DNA from: Romboutsia lituseburensis DSM 797
Lineage (GTDB): Bacteria; Bacillota; Clostridia; Peptostreptococcales; Peptostreptococcaceae
Assembly: GCF_900103615.1 (NCBI RefSeq)
Contig: NZ_FNGW01000001.1
Coordinates: 496,001 to 560,000 of the forward strand
DNA length: 64,000 bases
Direction of reading: 5' to 3'
Made by a program: the position numbers and the translations under genes. Within the stretch, counting starts at the first letter, position 1. Each line of letters starts with the position of its first letter. Below are positions 44,974 through 53,790 of the stretch, in pieces. The notes under the pieces were generated by a model. It was not told where the DNA came from and did no database searches. It saw only the letters and a list, made by a program, of their open reading frames with translations.

Positions 44974-45843
44974 TTATTTTTCACTTTCCCAGTATGCTGG
45001 CCTAGCTAATGATTTTGGCAATCTAGTTTTATAATCACCTTTAGCTGTATTTATTTGAGATTGAGTCAGAAATATAGTATCTTCAAGATTAGCGCCTCTA
45101 ATATCTGCATCTCTTAAGTCTGCCCCTATTAAATTTGCCCCTTTTAAATCTGTATTTTTCATATTTGCTGCTATAAGTAATGCTCCTGCAAAATTTGCAC
45201 CTATTAAATTAGTATCGGTAAGATTAGTACCTATGAAATCATACCCTAACTTTAAATTCTTTTTATTTTTTGAATTATTTATTTTATACTTTGCTATTTT
45301 ATCTTTTGCAATTTCATTTGCCATTCTTAAAATAGAATTAACTTTTGTTCTATATTTTTCAATGTCTATATTCATTATCGAATTTGCATCAAGTTTTGTA
45401 AGCTGCTCTATTTCTTGAATTCTAATACTTAATTGATCTTTCATATTTTTATTTGAGACAAATGTTAATGCATCACCTAAATACCATAACATTTCATGAA
45501 GTTGTCTCATAACTAAAAATACTTCAAACATTTGATTTTGTAACCCCTTAAATTCCCTCCAATTTTTTCCATTAAATGTTGATTGTGCTACTTTTTGCCC
45601 TGCTCCAAAACAATCATATGCAGTACATCCTTTTAACCCTTTTTTTCTAAGATTCTTATGATCTGAGCAAGTAAAATCTGCTTTTAAATTAACACAAGGC
45701 GTACCTGCTTTTTTATCATTTGGAAAACCCTCTGTTTTAGAAAAATACAGCGCAACACAGCAAAATCCAAAACATTTTTCACAGTCAATTTTTAATGTCT
45801 TTAAAATTTCATTATTATCTATCTCTCTAATAGTTTTTCTCAT
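44974..45843 (-). CDS. Pentapeptide-repeat protein with cysteine-rich N-terminus
   Basis: A protein of 289 residues in three parts. Residues 15-85 hold eight cysteines (DCEKCFGFCCVAL, GTPCVN, FTCSDH, KGCTAYDCFG), a possible metal or Fe-S site. Residues 100-190 are helical. Residues 200-262 contain about twelve A(D/N)LxX-type pentapeptide repeats (GTNLTDTNLIGANFAGALL, then GANLIGADLRDADIRGANLE), which should fold as a right-handed beta helix. Related clostridial proteins share this layout, but no function is established. It is monocistronic, with an AGGGAG ribosome site. Confidence 0.85.
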   Translation of the reverse strand: MRKTIREIDNNEILKTLKIDCEKCFGFCCVALYFSKTEGFPNDKKAGTPCVNLKADFTCSDHKNLRKKGLKGCTAYDCFGAGQKVAQSTFNGKNWREFKGLQNQMFEVFLVMRQLHEMLWYLGDALTFVSNKNMKDQLSIRIQEIEQLTKLDANSIMNIDIEKYRTKVNSILRMANEIAKDKIAKYKINNSKNKKNLKLGYDFIGTNLTDTNLIGANFAGALLIAANMKNTDLKGANLIGADLRDADIRGANLEDTIFLTQSQINTAKGDYKTRLPKSLARPAYWESEK

Positions 45844-45979
45844 CTGTTTTCTCCCTTAATATTTTTAATTTAACCAATAAAAATTAATCATTGTATAATA
45901 GCAGATTAATACGATTTTCATTTCAACTGATTATATTATATTACTACTTTGAAATTGATACAATTTTTTACATAAAAAC

Positions 45980-46022
45980 AAAAGGATAAATTTCTTCTAT
46001 ATCTTAGAAATCTATCCTTTTT
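45980..46022 (-). terminator. Intrinsic terminator
   Basis: A 9-bp outer stem (45980-45988 with 46013-46021) and an inner ATTTCT/AGAAAT stem are followed by T on both sides. It lies just beyond the small membrane-protein gene that ends at 46034. Confidence 0.8.
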
Positions 46023-46033
46023 ATATACAAAAC

Positions 46034-46357
46034 TTAATTGATATTGCTACTATACTTATATGCTCCAATAAGTGACTGCAAAATATAAAAATTAAGTTCT
46101 ACTATCATTATTAAGGCCACTAATAACCCTATATTATCATAAAATACTATTCCTATTATACTTGTAAAAAATAAACCTACTCCATAAGTTATATTGATTT
46201 TAGCCCATGTATTTGATTTAAAATATGATATAAATTTTTCTGCAGATTTTATATTAAACGAGAATTTTACTTTTAAGGCTTTATTTGCTTCAATTTGTAT
46301 CAATCCTAAAACTATTAAAACTACTCCCCAAATTAATATGCTGAAAAATAAATCCAT
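46034..46357 (-). CDS. Small membrane protein, three helices
   Basis: A protein of 107 residues with three predicted helices (about 3-22, 52-70 and 75-97) and a basic cytoplasmic loop (KALKVKFSFNIKSAEKFISYFK) between the first two, quoted here only for its charge pattern: KALKVKF and KSAEKF. No family is recognised. The ATG follows AAGGGGGG, a strong ribosome site. It is monocistronic with a clear terminator, which supports a real gene. Function unknown. Confidence 0.7.
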   Translation of the reverse strand: MDLFFSILIWGVVLIVLGLIQIEANKALKVKFSFNIKSAEKFISYFKSNTWAKINITYGVGLFFTSIIGIVFYDNIGLLVALIMIVELNFYILQSLIGAYKYSSNIN

Positions 46358-46544
46358 TATGAAATCCCCCCTTTAACATATATGTAACTTTAAATTTTTT
46401 TATATAAATATTATTTATAAATTATCTATATTCTATACATTCTATGCCAATTACTAATATACCTTTTGCAAGTATTCTAAATTTAAAAAGGTATTTTTTA
46501 GGGGTAATTATAATGAACAAATTCTTATATTTTATTCATTATAA

Positions 46545-47054
46545 TTAATCCATAATTTTACTTAAAAAAGAATTTACTTCTTCTGGATTTTTTAAAACTA
46601 CTATCTTATCTTTAAATTTATTTTCTATTTTTTTATAATCTTTTAATTTTTTCATAGTTCTTCCCCCATAAAGAATCCACCAAATAAATTCTAAATCAAA
46701 TTTTTCTATACATCCATTTGCCATATCTTCACGAGTTTTATTTTTATATTTTAAATATCTATTAAAGGCTCTATACATACATATTCTTCTTGGAAATTTT
46801 AGAAATATTATTCTATCAGCTTGTTCTAATCTTTCTCTTTGAAAAAAATCACTATAGTTTCCGTCAATTACCCATGAAGTATTTTTCATAAATTGTTTAA
46901 CTATTTTACGCCCTTCTTCTTTATCTCGTTCAATCCAATTAGGTAAAAAATTTATTGTATCTAGAAATAAAACAGGTATGTCATAATATATTGAGAGTTG
47001 TTTTGCAAGTGTCGATTTTCCACTTCCACTATATCCAAGTATAGCAATTTTCAT
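46545..47054 (-). CDS. P-loop kinase-like protein (FlaR / adenylate kinase-related)
   Basis: Cytoplasmic nucleotide-binding protein of 169 residues. The P-loop is GYSGSGKST (residues 7-15); the LFLDTINFLPNW segment and the WVIDGNYSDFF block are shared by proteins annotated as topology modulation protein FlaR, which look like small-molecule kinases. LID-type arginines lie in FPRRICMYRAFNRYLKY. The ATG follows AGGAGG. It appears monocistronic. The phosphate acceptor is not known. Confidence 0.85.
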   Translation of the reverse strand: MKIAILGYSGSGKSTLAKQLSIYYDIPVLFLDTINFLPNWIERDKEEGRKIVKQFMKNTSWVIDGNYSDFFQRERLEQADRIIFLKFPRRICMYRAFNRYLKYKNKTREDMANGCIEKFDLEFIWWILYGGRTMKKLKDYKKIENKFKDKIVVLKNPEEVNSFLSKIMD

Positions 47055-47125
47055 ATTAAACCTCCTATTTATTTGTAACTTACACTATTTTATTTTAAAT
47101 TTAAAATTATATTAAAATTTAAAAT

Positions 47126-47935
47126 TTATTTATATAATTCAAATAATTGCTTTTCATCAATTAAAAATACATGATCATCAATACGTTTTGTTGATCCAAT
47201 TGCAGAAATATACTTTGGACGATTAATCATAAAGTTGGTTTCTGAAGTTTTGTTTTCTATAAAATAATCTACTGTTAAAATTTCATCTACTGCAAGACCT
47301 ATTAATTTATTTTTATTCATAATAACAATAACCATATCATGATAATGATCTTTAAAAATATTTTTAGTATCATCTAATAATTCTAGTACTTTAGACATGT
47401 ATTGTTTCTCTGCCTTCTCAAGCAATTCTTCTAAATGTTTTTTTCTAGCTTCTTCATTCTGTTCTTTTTTTCCTTTTTCAACTTCTATTGCGATTTCATG
47501 AAGTAGTGTATGTGGTGAATCTATTTTTTTCATATGAAAATTAATACTTTGTATGTCTGTTGAGAAATTATCATACCACTTACCAAATGTACATTGATGA
47601 GGGTCTGTTGTTAATGTAAATTTTCTATTTTCATTAACCGAATTTTTTAATTCATTTACCCAACGAATATGATCATCCTTTCTATTATCTATCATCCCTT
47701 TAAAATCTTCATATTCCTCATTAGATGACTTGCATCCAAATAAATTTCTCATACTAATTATAGATACTATTTCATTCCTTAATTTCATAATACCCAATTC
47801 ACACGCTTGCTTTTTTTGTATAGGAGTTATATCATTTGGAAGCTCAGTTAAAGTAACTGTAACATTACTGTCAATTGCATATAAATTATTAGCTACTCTA
47901 AATATAACATGAGGCAATACTTCTTCATTTATCAT
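47126..47935 (-). CDS. CheW-like protein with an inserted CZB zinc-binding domain
   Basis: A protein of 269 residues from the ATG at 47935 (8 nt after AAAGGAA). Residues 8-68 are the first half of a CheW domain (HVIFRVANNLYAID ... VSIISMRNLFG); residues 85-200 hold a CZB domain with His89 (DHIRWV), Cys115 (QCTFGKWY), His142 and His146 (SPHTLLHEIA); residues 200-269 complete CheW (IGLAVDEILTVDYF, YISAIGSTKR). CZB domains sense zinc or hypochlorite in chemoreceptors. An ATG at 48001 with AAAGG is a possible earlier start, adding 22 residues. It probably couples a redox or zinc signal to chemotaxis proteins. Confidence 0.85.
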   Translation of the reverse strand: MINEEVLPHVIFRVANNLYAIDSNVTVTLTELPNDITPIQKKQACELGIMKLRNEIVSIISMRNLFGCKSSNEEYEDFKGMIDNRKDDHIRWVNELKNSVNENRKFTLTTDPHQCTFGKWYDNFSTDIQSINFHMKKIDSPHTLLHEIAIEVEKGKKEQNEEARKKHLEELLEKAEKQYMSKVLELLDDTKNIFKDHYHDMVIVIMNKNKLIGLAVDEILTVDYFIENKTSETNFMINRPKYISAIGSTKRIDDHVFLIDEKQLFELYK

Positions 47936-48001
47936 AATTAAAATTCCTTTCATACAACTATATGAATACATATTAATATCATATAAAGTATAAGTATTCA
48001 T

Positions 48002-48284
48002 TAGTACCTTTGATTATATATTCTTTTTAAATTAATTATTCTACTAAATTATACCAAATAATTTAGAAAACAAACTACTATAAATTTCACTAAAATCTAA
48101 TTTTATTTTGTATGAAAAATTTTTATAAAATAGATCAATCTAAAAACAAAACCATTCAGGTCTAAAAAATTACCATTCACGCTCAATCCATTTTAAACTA
48201 AAAATAAATGTGCTAATGTAACATTGATAAATTAATTTAATATAAAAAATCTAATTTAAACAAATTATTGATAGTAAATATAGT
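48002..48284. other. Intergenic region with ACCATTCA direct repeats
   Basis: No gene is seen. ACCATTCA occurs at 48151-48158 and 48172-48179, 21 bp (two turns) apart. That is a possible operator or regulatory RNA segment upstream of the sigma-factor gene. The rest is AT-rich and must contain the promoter of the CheW-CZB gene. Confidence 0.4.
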
Positions 48285-48320
48285 AATGACTTTATCATCA
48301 TAATAAAGTCATTTTTTGTG
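48285..48320 (+). terminator. Terminator in the leader of the ECF sigma gene
   Basis: An 11-bp perfect stem (48285-48295 with 48303-48313, 7-nt loop) is followed by a T tract. It faces the sigma gene and ends about 35 bp before its ATG, so it is either an attenuator in the leader or the end of a short upstream rightward RNA. No leftward gene explains it. Confidence 0.8.
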
Positions 48321-48351
48321 TTTTTTATATTAACATATTAAGGAGATTGTA

Positions 48352-48927
48352 ATGACAAAAGGTATTATTATAAAAAAATTAACACTATTTACTGAAGTAA
48401 AAGAAGATTCTTATGAAAAAGTATTTATAAAGCAATCCCAACGTGGAAATGATGATTCTTTCGAAAAATTAATGGATATTTATGAACCATATTTATATAA
48501 AATGGCATTTTTATATATGAAAAATGAACAAGATGCCTTAGACATATACCAAGAAACTGCTTTAAAGGCATATATGAATATATCTCAATTAAGAGATTAT
48601 AGATCATTTAAGACTTGGATAACTAGAATATTAATAAACAATGTCTATGAAAAAAGTAAAAAGTCTAATAGATTTGAAGAACAATACCTTGATGAGAATA
48701 TAGCCGATTTTTCATATTCAACTATTGAAGAAAGAATAGACCTATATGACGCTATTGACTTATTAGATGATAAATATAGAACTCCGATAATCTTACAATA
48801 TTTTTATGGGTTAAGTATTCAGCAAATTTCAGAAATTACAAGAACTAAGAAAAACACGGTAAAAACAAATATAAGAAGAGCTAAGAAAAAAATCTACGAT
48901 ATTTTAATGGAGGAAAATGATGAATAA
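48352..48927 (+). CDS. ECF-type RNA polymerase sigma factor
   Basis: A sigma factor of 191 residues with region 2 (DSFEKLMDIYEPYLYKMAFL, DALDIYQETALKAYMNISQL) and region 4 (LDDKYRTPIILQYFYGLSIQ, QISEITRTKKNTVKTNIRRA), separated by a short linker, so it belongs to the group IV/ECF type. The first 20 residues extend beyond the usual start. The ATG follows AGGAG. It overlaps the next gene by 8-11 bp, the usual layout for a sigma/anti-sigma pair. Its leader carries a terminator. Confidence 0.92.
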   Translation: MTKGIIIKKLTLFTEVKEDSYEKVFIKQSQRGNDDSFEKLMDIYEPYLYKMAFLYMKNEQDALDIYQETALKAYMNISQLRDYRSFKTWITRILINNVYEKSKKSNRFEEQYLDENIADFSYSTIEERIDLYDAIDLLDDKYRTPIILQYFYGLSIQQISEITRTKKNTVKTNIRRAKKKIYDILMEENDE

Positions 48928-49411
48928 GTTTGATGATATAAAACTTCCTAAAAATATAAAGGAAGAAACAAGGAGAACTATAAAAAAAGCTAATCATTTG
49001 AAATTTAAAAAGAAAAATAAACTTTTAAGATTTATAGCTCTAATAATTTTATCAATAGGAGTTTGTGCTTGTGAGTTAAATTATTCTCTAGCTGAGAGAG
49101 CAACAAATTTACACAAATTTATTCAAGATATAACATTGAATTCTAAAGATAGTTGTTTAAATTATGGGCAAGGAGTAAGTTTAAAAGAAACAGTAGGAAA
49201 TATTAGCATTACTATTGATAAAATTAGTTATGATGGACATAAGATTTATTTTACATATACTATTAAATCTAATGATAAACTTCTCCATCAAACAAATAAT
49301 GTATTTTACAAACATAATCTCCAACTAGAATCTAATTTATTAATAAAAAATGGAACTACTACTGACAAATATCAATATTTCATTTTTAAAAGATTTTGTA
49401 ACTCCCACTGA
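48920..49411 (+). pseudogene. Truncated DUF4179-type anti-sigma factor
   Basis: A product of 163 residues: a charged cytoplasmic N-terminus (residues 1-35), one membrane helix (36-55, ALIILSIGVCAC), and the first part of an outside DUF4179 domain (VSLKETVGNISITIDKISYD, YFTYTIKSND). Family members normally continue for another 150-300 residues. Here the frame ends soon after DKYQYF with FKRFCNSH, and the +1 frame carries KDFVTPTDDNEIS for 13 codons before stopping at 49433. That points to a frameshift and loss of the 3' part. The start is placed at the second of two ATGs, 6 nt after GGAGG. Confidence 0.7.
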
Positions 49412-49522
49412 TGATAATGAAATATCTGCATAATTAGTAATCTAATTTGCTGGAATTAGTAAGTATACCTTGGAAACTAAATATAATAATGCTCTATAAT
49501 ATAAATAATTAAGCTCATATAA

Positions 49523-49562
49523 AGGCTAGCTCAAAATATATACTTTTGGATAGCCTGTTTTA
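49523..49562 (+). terminator. Terminator after the sigma/anti-sigma genes
   Basis: Outer stem AGGCTA/TAGCCT (49523-49528 with 49551-49556) and inner CAAAA/TTTTG are followed by TGTTTTAAAT and further T. It probably ends the sigma transcript. Confidence 0.65.
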
Positions 49563-49578
49563 AATAATTTTAATTTAG

Positions 49579-49824
49579 CTACTCAAGCATCCTTTTTACA
49601 AATCTATACCCAATCATTGATATTATAAATGTCGCTATTGATATAAATAACATACTATCTATTCCTATGCTAGATAATGTATATACTTGGTCATTACCTC
49701 CAATAATTCCAGCAGATGTTAACATATTTCTAGATTTGATAATTAAATATGATATTCCACTCGTAAAAGCAGAAATTACTACTGATGCCAATATATGTTT
49801 TTTGAAGCTCCAATTATTAAACAT
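49579..49824 (-). CDS. Small membrane protein, two helices
   Basis: A protein of 81 residues with helices at about 10-30 and 52-75 joined by a Gly/Ser-rich loop, and a basic tail (RFVKRMLE). No family is recognised. It starts 37 bp after the lipoprotein gene on the same strand, with AAAGGATG upstream, so the two probably form an operon. Function unknown. Confidence 0.6.
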   Translation of the reverse strand: MFNNWSFKKHILASVVISAFTSGISYLIIKSRNMLTSAGIIGGNDQVYTLSSIGIDSMLFISIATFIISMIGYRFVKRMLE

Positions 49825-49861
49825 TCTAAGATCACATCCTTTATATCTACAACATTTTAGT

Positions 49862-50728
49862 TTATTTAATTACATCATTAAACAATTCTTTTTGAAATTC
49901 TTTATTATTAATATATGTTATAATTCCTGTATGTAATTTTTCTTGTTCATTCAGTAATTTCTTGTCCATAGTTGTTTTTACTGTACCACTTTCCTTATCA
50001 TTATAAAAAACCTCTAAAATTTTATTTTTATCTTTTAAATATTTAACCATTAGTGTTTCATCATTATTTTCAAATATATACTCTTTTATATTTAAATTTA
50101 TAGTTGAATTTAAACTTTCTTGATATTCTTGTGAAAAATATTTTCCACCTATTAGTCTATCAATCTCTAATATATCTATATTATTATTTTTAGCTATGTT
50201 AGCAGAAATTTGGTTATATATTTTATCCCATTTCTCTTTATCATTATGTAATTTATTAGAAATCTGTTGGTGAATTTTTATATTATCACTTATTAAAGTA
50301 AACATAAAATCATGTTTACTTGCACTGTTTTCATGGTTTAATTCAGATTTACTATCTTGATAAGAAATCGTCACTTCATTATTATTTTTCTTTATAGAAT
50401 ATAAAGGTTGAATTTGTTCTTTATTGTTAAAATTGGAGTGTGTAAGAACTAGCTTTTCATCTCCATTAATAAATACATATGGTTGTTGGACATAATCACT
50501 TCCATCTATATTTCCTTCATCCATTCTAAATGCTTTATCTTTTGTATATTCATAACCTTGTAACAATACTTTCAAATATTTGTTATCTATTTCTTCATTT
50601 TTTAAATTTTTTTCAACAATTTTAAAATATGCATCCTTTAAAGATGCTATTTTTTCTGCCCTTGATCTTGAGCATCCAATTAAAAATATGATTGATATAG
50701 ATGCCACAAGTAAAATTATTCTTTTCAT
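49862..50728 (-). CDS. Hypothetical lipoprotein
   Basis: A protein of 288 residues with a lipoprotein signal (IIFLIGC, Cys19) followed by a charged region. It should therefore be anchored to the outer face of the membrane. The mature part mixes helices (residues 22-60 and 135-180) and strands, with no recognised domain. The ATG follows AGGGAG. It is first in a two-gene operon with the small membrane protein. No role is assigned. Confidence 0.75.
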   Translation of the reverse strand: MKRIILLVASISIIFLIGCSRSRAEKIASLKDAYFKIVEKNLKNEEIDNKYLKVLLQGYEYTKDKAFRMDEGNIDGSDYVQQPYVFINGDEKLVLTHSNFNNKEQIQPLYSIKKNNNEVTISYQDSKSELNHENSASKHDFMFTLISDNIKIHQQISNKLHNDKEKWDKIYNQISANIAKNNNIDILEIDRLIGGKYFSQEYQESLNSTINLNIKEYIFENNDETLMVKYLKDKNKILEVFYNDKESGTVKTTMDKKLLNEQEKLHTGIITYINNKEFQKELFNDVIK

Positions 50729-50863
50729 ATCTTATTCTCCCTATTTATAATGTGAATATAGTTGTATGTCCAAATATATATTACCACTAATTTAAGCTTT
50801 TGTTATGTAAATATTTTAATATCTATATAATTTAATATTTTTTTTGACTTTTATTTTATGCAA

Positions 50864-50897
50864 AAAACCCCTTACTTATTTTTAAGTAAGAGGTTTT
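50864..50897 (-). terminator. Intrinsic terminator of the chemoreceptor gene
   Basis: On the minus strand a 15-bp stem with one GU pair (50897-50883 with 50878-50864, 4-nt loop) is followed by T-rich sequence. It lies 13 bp beyond the stop. Confidence 0.88.
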
Positions 50898-50909
50898 CAT
50901 TTTACTAAT

Positions 50910-52646
50910 TTAATTAAAAAATTCTTGCTCATCATATTTAAAATTCAAACTATCTAATGATTCATTTCCACCTTTTAATTTAAAATGAGACATAAGTGAT
51001 TTAAGCATTTGAGCTTGACCACTTAATTCTTCACTACTTGCTGCACTTTCTTGCGCTGTATGAGAACTTGTTTGAACTACTTCTGAAATTTGCTCAACAC
51101 CTAATGTTACTTGAGCTATTGCTGTTGCTTGTTCTTCATTTGCCTTTGTTATTTCATTAACTACAGCTGATGTTCTATTAGCAGTTTTAACTATTTTATT
51201 TAGTGATTGTGCAGTATTTTCTAAAATCAGATTTCCATTTTCAACTGCTTTAATTGAATTTTCTATAAGATCTGATGTATTTTTTGCAGCCTCAGCTGAT
51301 TTTGCTGCTAAATTTCTCACCTCATCTGCTACTACTGCAAATCCTTTACCTGCACTTCCAGCTCTTGCTGCTTCTACTGCTGCGTTAAGTGCTAATATAT
51401 TTGTTTGGAATGCTATATCATCTATTGTTTTTATTATTCTTCCTATTTCACTTGATGTAAATGATATTTCATTCATCGCATTTATCATTTCTTTCATTTG
51501 TTCATTACCATCTCTAACTTGACGTCCTGCATTTAGTGCTAATGCATTTGCTTTTTTAGCATTTTCCGCAGTATTATTTATCTTTTCAGATATATCAATA
51601 ATAGTTGATGACAGCTCTTCTATAGCACTAGCTTGTTCTGTTGCTCCTTGAGATAACATTTGCGATCCATTTGCAACTTGCTCAGATGCAGATTGTACTT
51701 CTTGTGATGATTGATTTATTTGTGCCATTGTTTCACTTAACTCATTAATAATTTTCTCTATAGATATTTCTATGTTTTTAAACACACCTATGTATTCTGC
51801 TTCAGGTTCTACATCAAAGTTACCTGATGCTACTTCACCTAAAATTCTAACAGTGTCATGTATTATTGCATTTACTTTTTCACTCATTAATCTCATACTA
51901 TCTGCTAATTTCCCAAGCTCATCTTCTGATGAATATTCTATATTAACATCAAAATCACCATTTGACATTTGATTTGCACACTTTTCTAATTCTTCAATTG
52001 GATTTTTTAGCATTTTTACTATATAAATACACATAACAATTCCAGTTGCTATAACAGCTAATCCTGTTGTAATAGATATTACCCATGCTCTTTTTGCCTT
52101 GACTTTTAAGTCTGTATTTTCTTTTTTTATAAGTCCTTGTGTATATTTATAAAGTTTTTCTGTATCATTTAGGCACTTACTACTTACAGTTGCATACTGC
52201 CCAGTATTGCTAGATATCATTTCAGATGCCTCTTTAACTTTTCCTGATTCTATAAGTGCAAAAACTTCCATACTTTGATTTTTAAGCTCATTTATAGAAT
52301 TTTCTATATTATTTACTAACTGATTTACTGTTTTCTCATCTTTGAAATCATTTCTAAGTATATTTACTCTTTCATACATTTTATCTAAATCCTTATTAAC
52401 AGCATTTTTTAATTCTGATGGATTTGTTGAAATAGCACCTTTAGCTATGTTTTTTTCAACAGAGACTATATCTTTTTTTATTTGCATAGATAACGCAGTT
52501 AATTCATTTGCTTGTTCCGAAAAGTTAGTACTTGCTTTTACTCCTTTTCTTAAATTTGCTAATGAATTAGCCCCTGCAAATACTGACATTAGTATAAGAA
52601 TTAAAAATGCTAACCCTAATTTTTTCCCCACGTTCCAATTTTTCAT
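50910..52646 (-). CDS. Methyl-accepting chemotaxis protein, 4HB type
   Basis: Chemoreceptor of 578 residues: helix 1 (residues 9-28), an extracellular four-helix-bundle ligand domain (30-185), helix 2 (187-210), HAMP (210-265), and a cytoplasmic signalling domain whose tip [20 protein letters not shown] (near residue 415) contacts CheA and CheW. It ends with a short tail lacking a CheR-docking pentapeptide. The ligand is unknown. The ATG follows TAGGAG. It is monocistronic. Confidence 0.95.
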   Translation of the reverse strand: MKNWNVGKKLGLAFLILILMSVFAGANSLANLRKGVKASTNFSEQANELTALSMQIKKDIVSVEKNIAKGAISTNPSELKNAVNKDLDKMYERVNILRNDFKDEKTVNQLVNNIENSINELKNQSMEVFALIESGKVKEASEMISSNTGQYATVSSKCLNDTEKLYKYTQGLIKKENTDLKVKAKRAWVISITTGLAVIATGIVMCIYIVKMLKNPIEELEKCANQMSNGDFDVNIEYSSEDELGKLADSMRLMSEKVNAIIHDTVRILGEVASGNFDVEPEAEYIGVFKNIEISIEKIINELSETMAQINQSSQEVQSASEQVANGSQMLSQGATEQASAIEELSSTIIDISEKINNTAENAKKANALALNAGRQVRDGNEQMKEMINAMNEISFTSSEIGRIIKTIDDIAFQTNILALNAAVEAARAGSAGKGFAVVADEVRNLAAKSAEAAKNTSDLIENSIKAVENGNLILENTAQSLNKIVKTANRTSAVVNEITKANEEQATAIAQVTLGVEQISEVVQTSSHTAQESAASSEELSGQAQMLKSLMSHFKLKGGNESLDSLNFKYDEQEFFN

Positions 52647-52943
52647 GCCTCTTTCTCCTAACTATTTCTTTATTTTACTTTTGTTTAATCTACCCTTACT
52701 TTTACTCCTTATAAAGGAGTTTATTTTTAATTTTTTATAAAATAGCTATAATATCTAGTAAATTTATATAAAGTATTCTATCAAAATGATAATTTTTCTA
52801 ACATTATTTATTTACCATTATTTTCTATTTTTAAACAAAGTTTTATAAATTTTTATTTAGATAAATATATTAAATTTTATTTAATCATCAAATTAATCAT
52901 AAAAATAAGCTCTCCTATCTAATTTTTATAAATATCTTTTATA

Positions 52944-53007
52944 TTACAAATTTGTAAGATTAATGTAACCAATATCAATACAACAAATTTCAAATTTTTC
53001 CTATACT
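52944..53007 (+). promoter_or_regulatory. BceR-type operator and promoter of bceAB
   Basis: TTACA-AATT-TGTAA (52944-52957) is a perfect inverted repeat that fits the TNACA-N4-TGTAA consensus of BceR-like response regulators. A second TGTAA half-site follows at 52964-52968. A -10-like TATACT lies at 53002-53007, so the site sits upstream of the -35 region, as expected for activation by a BceR-like protein. The rest of the 397-bp gap (52647-52943) shows nothing notable. Confidence 0.8.
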
Positions 53008-53043
53008 ATACACATAATATTTAACAAAAGGACGTGAATATAT

Positions 53044-53790
53044 ATGGAAATTTTAAAATTAATTAATTTATCTAAAACTTATGAGGGTAAAGTTTCATAC
53101 AAGGTACTAAAAAATATAAATTTAACTATAAGAGAGGGAGAATTTGTAGCTATAATGGGACCTAGTGGTAGTGGTAAATCTACTTTATTAAATGTCATAT
53201 CTACAATAGATAAACCTACTAGCGGGCAAGTAATCTTAAATGACAAACAACCACATAATTTAAAAGGTGATCATTTATCTAGCTTTAGAAGAAAAGAGCT
53301 AGGATTCGTTTTTCAAAACTTTAATCTATTGGATACATTAACTATAGGAGAAAATATAGTACTTCCTTTAACATTAGAAGGACTACCTGTAAATGATATG
53401 GATGAAAAATTAAATATACTTTCTAAAAAACTTGGAATAGAAAATATAATAAATAAAAGAACTTTTGAGATATCCGGTGGACAAGCTCAAAGAGCTGCTA
53501 TAGCTAGAGGTATAATAAATTCTCCCTCAATTTTACTAGCTGATGAGCCTACTGGAAATTTAGATTCTAAATCAACTGATGATGTAATGAATTTATTTAC
53601 AAAGATTAATAATGAAAACAAAGTAACAACACTTATGGTTACACATGAACCTTATACTGCAAGCTTTTGTAATAGAATAATATTTATAAAAGATGGGGAG
53701 ATATTTAGAGAAATATATAAAAATAAAAGTAGAGAGGAATTTTATGAAGAGATATTACTAGTACTATCTCAAATAGGAGGTGCTAGATAG
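53044..53790 (+). CDS. Antimicrobial peptide ABC transporter ATP-binding protein (BceA-like)
   Basis: ATPase of 248 residues with Walker A (GPSGSGKST), signature ISGGQAQRAAIARGII, Walker B (ILLADEPTGNLDS) and H-loop (MVTHEPYTA), typical of BceA/MacB-related ATPases that detoxify or sense cell-wall-active peptides. The ATG follows AAAGGACGTG. Its stop overlaps the permease start by one base. No BceRS two-component genes are adjacent, although a BceR-like site lies upstream. Confidence 0.93.
   Translation: MEILKLINLSKTYEGKVSYKVLKNINLTIREGEFVAIMGPSGSGKSTLLNVISTIDKPTSGQVILNDKQPHNLKGDHLSSFRRKELGFVFQNFNLLDTLTIGENIVLPLTLEGLPVNDMDEKLNILSKKLGIENIINKRTFEISGGQAQRAAIARGIINSPSILLADEPTGNLDSKSTDDVMNLFTKINNENKVTTLMVTHEPYTASFCNRIIFIKDGEIFREIYKNKSREEFYEEILLVLSQIGGAR

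Noticed and set aside
49667-49936. Plus-strand 89-codon frame opposite two minus-strand genes
   Set aside because: No ribosome site and it spans the junction of two supported genes on the other strand.
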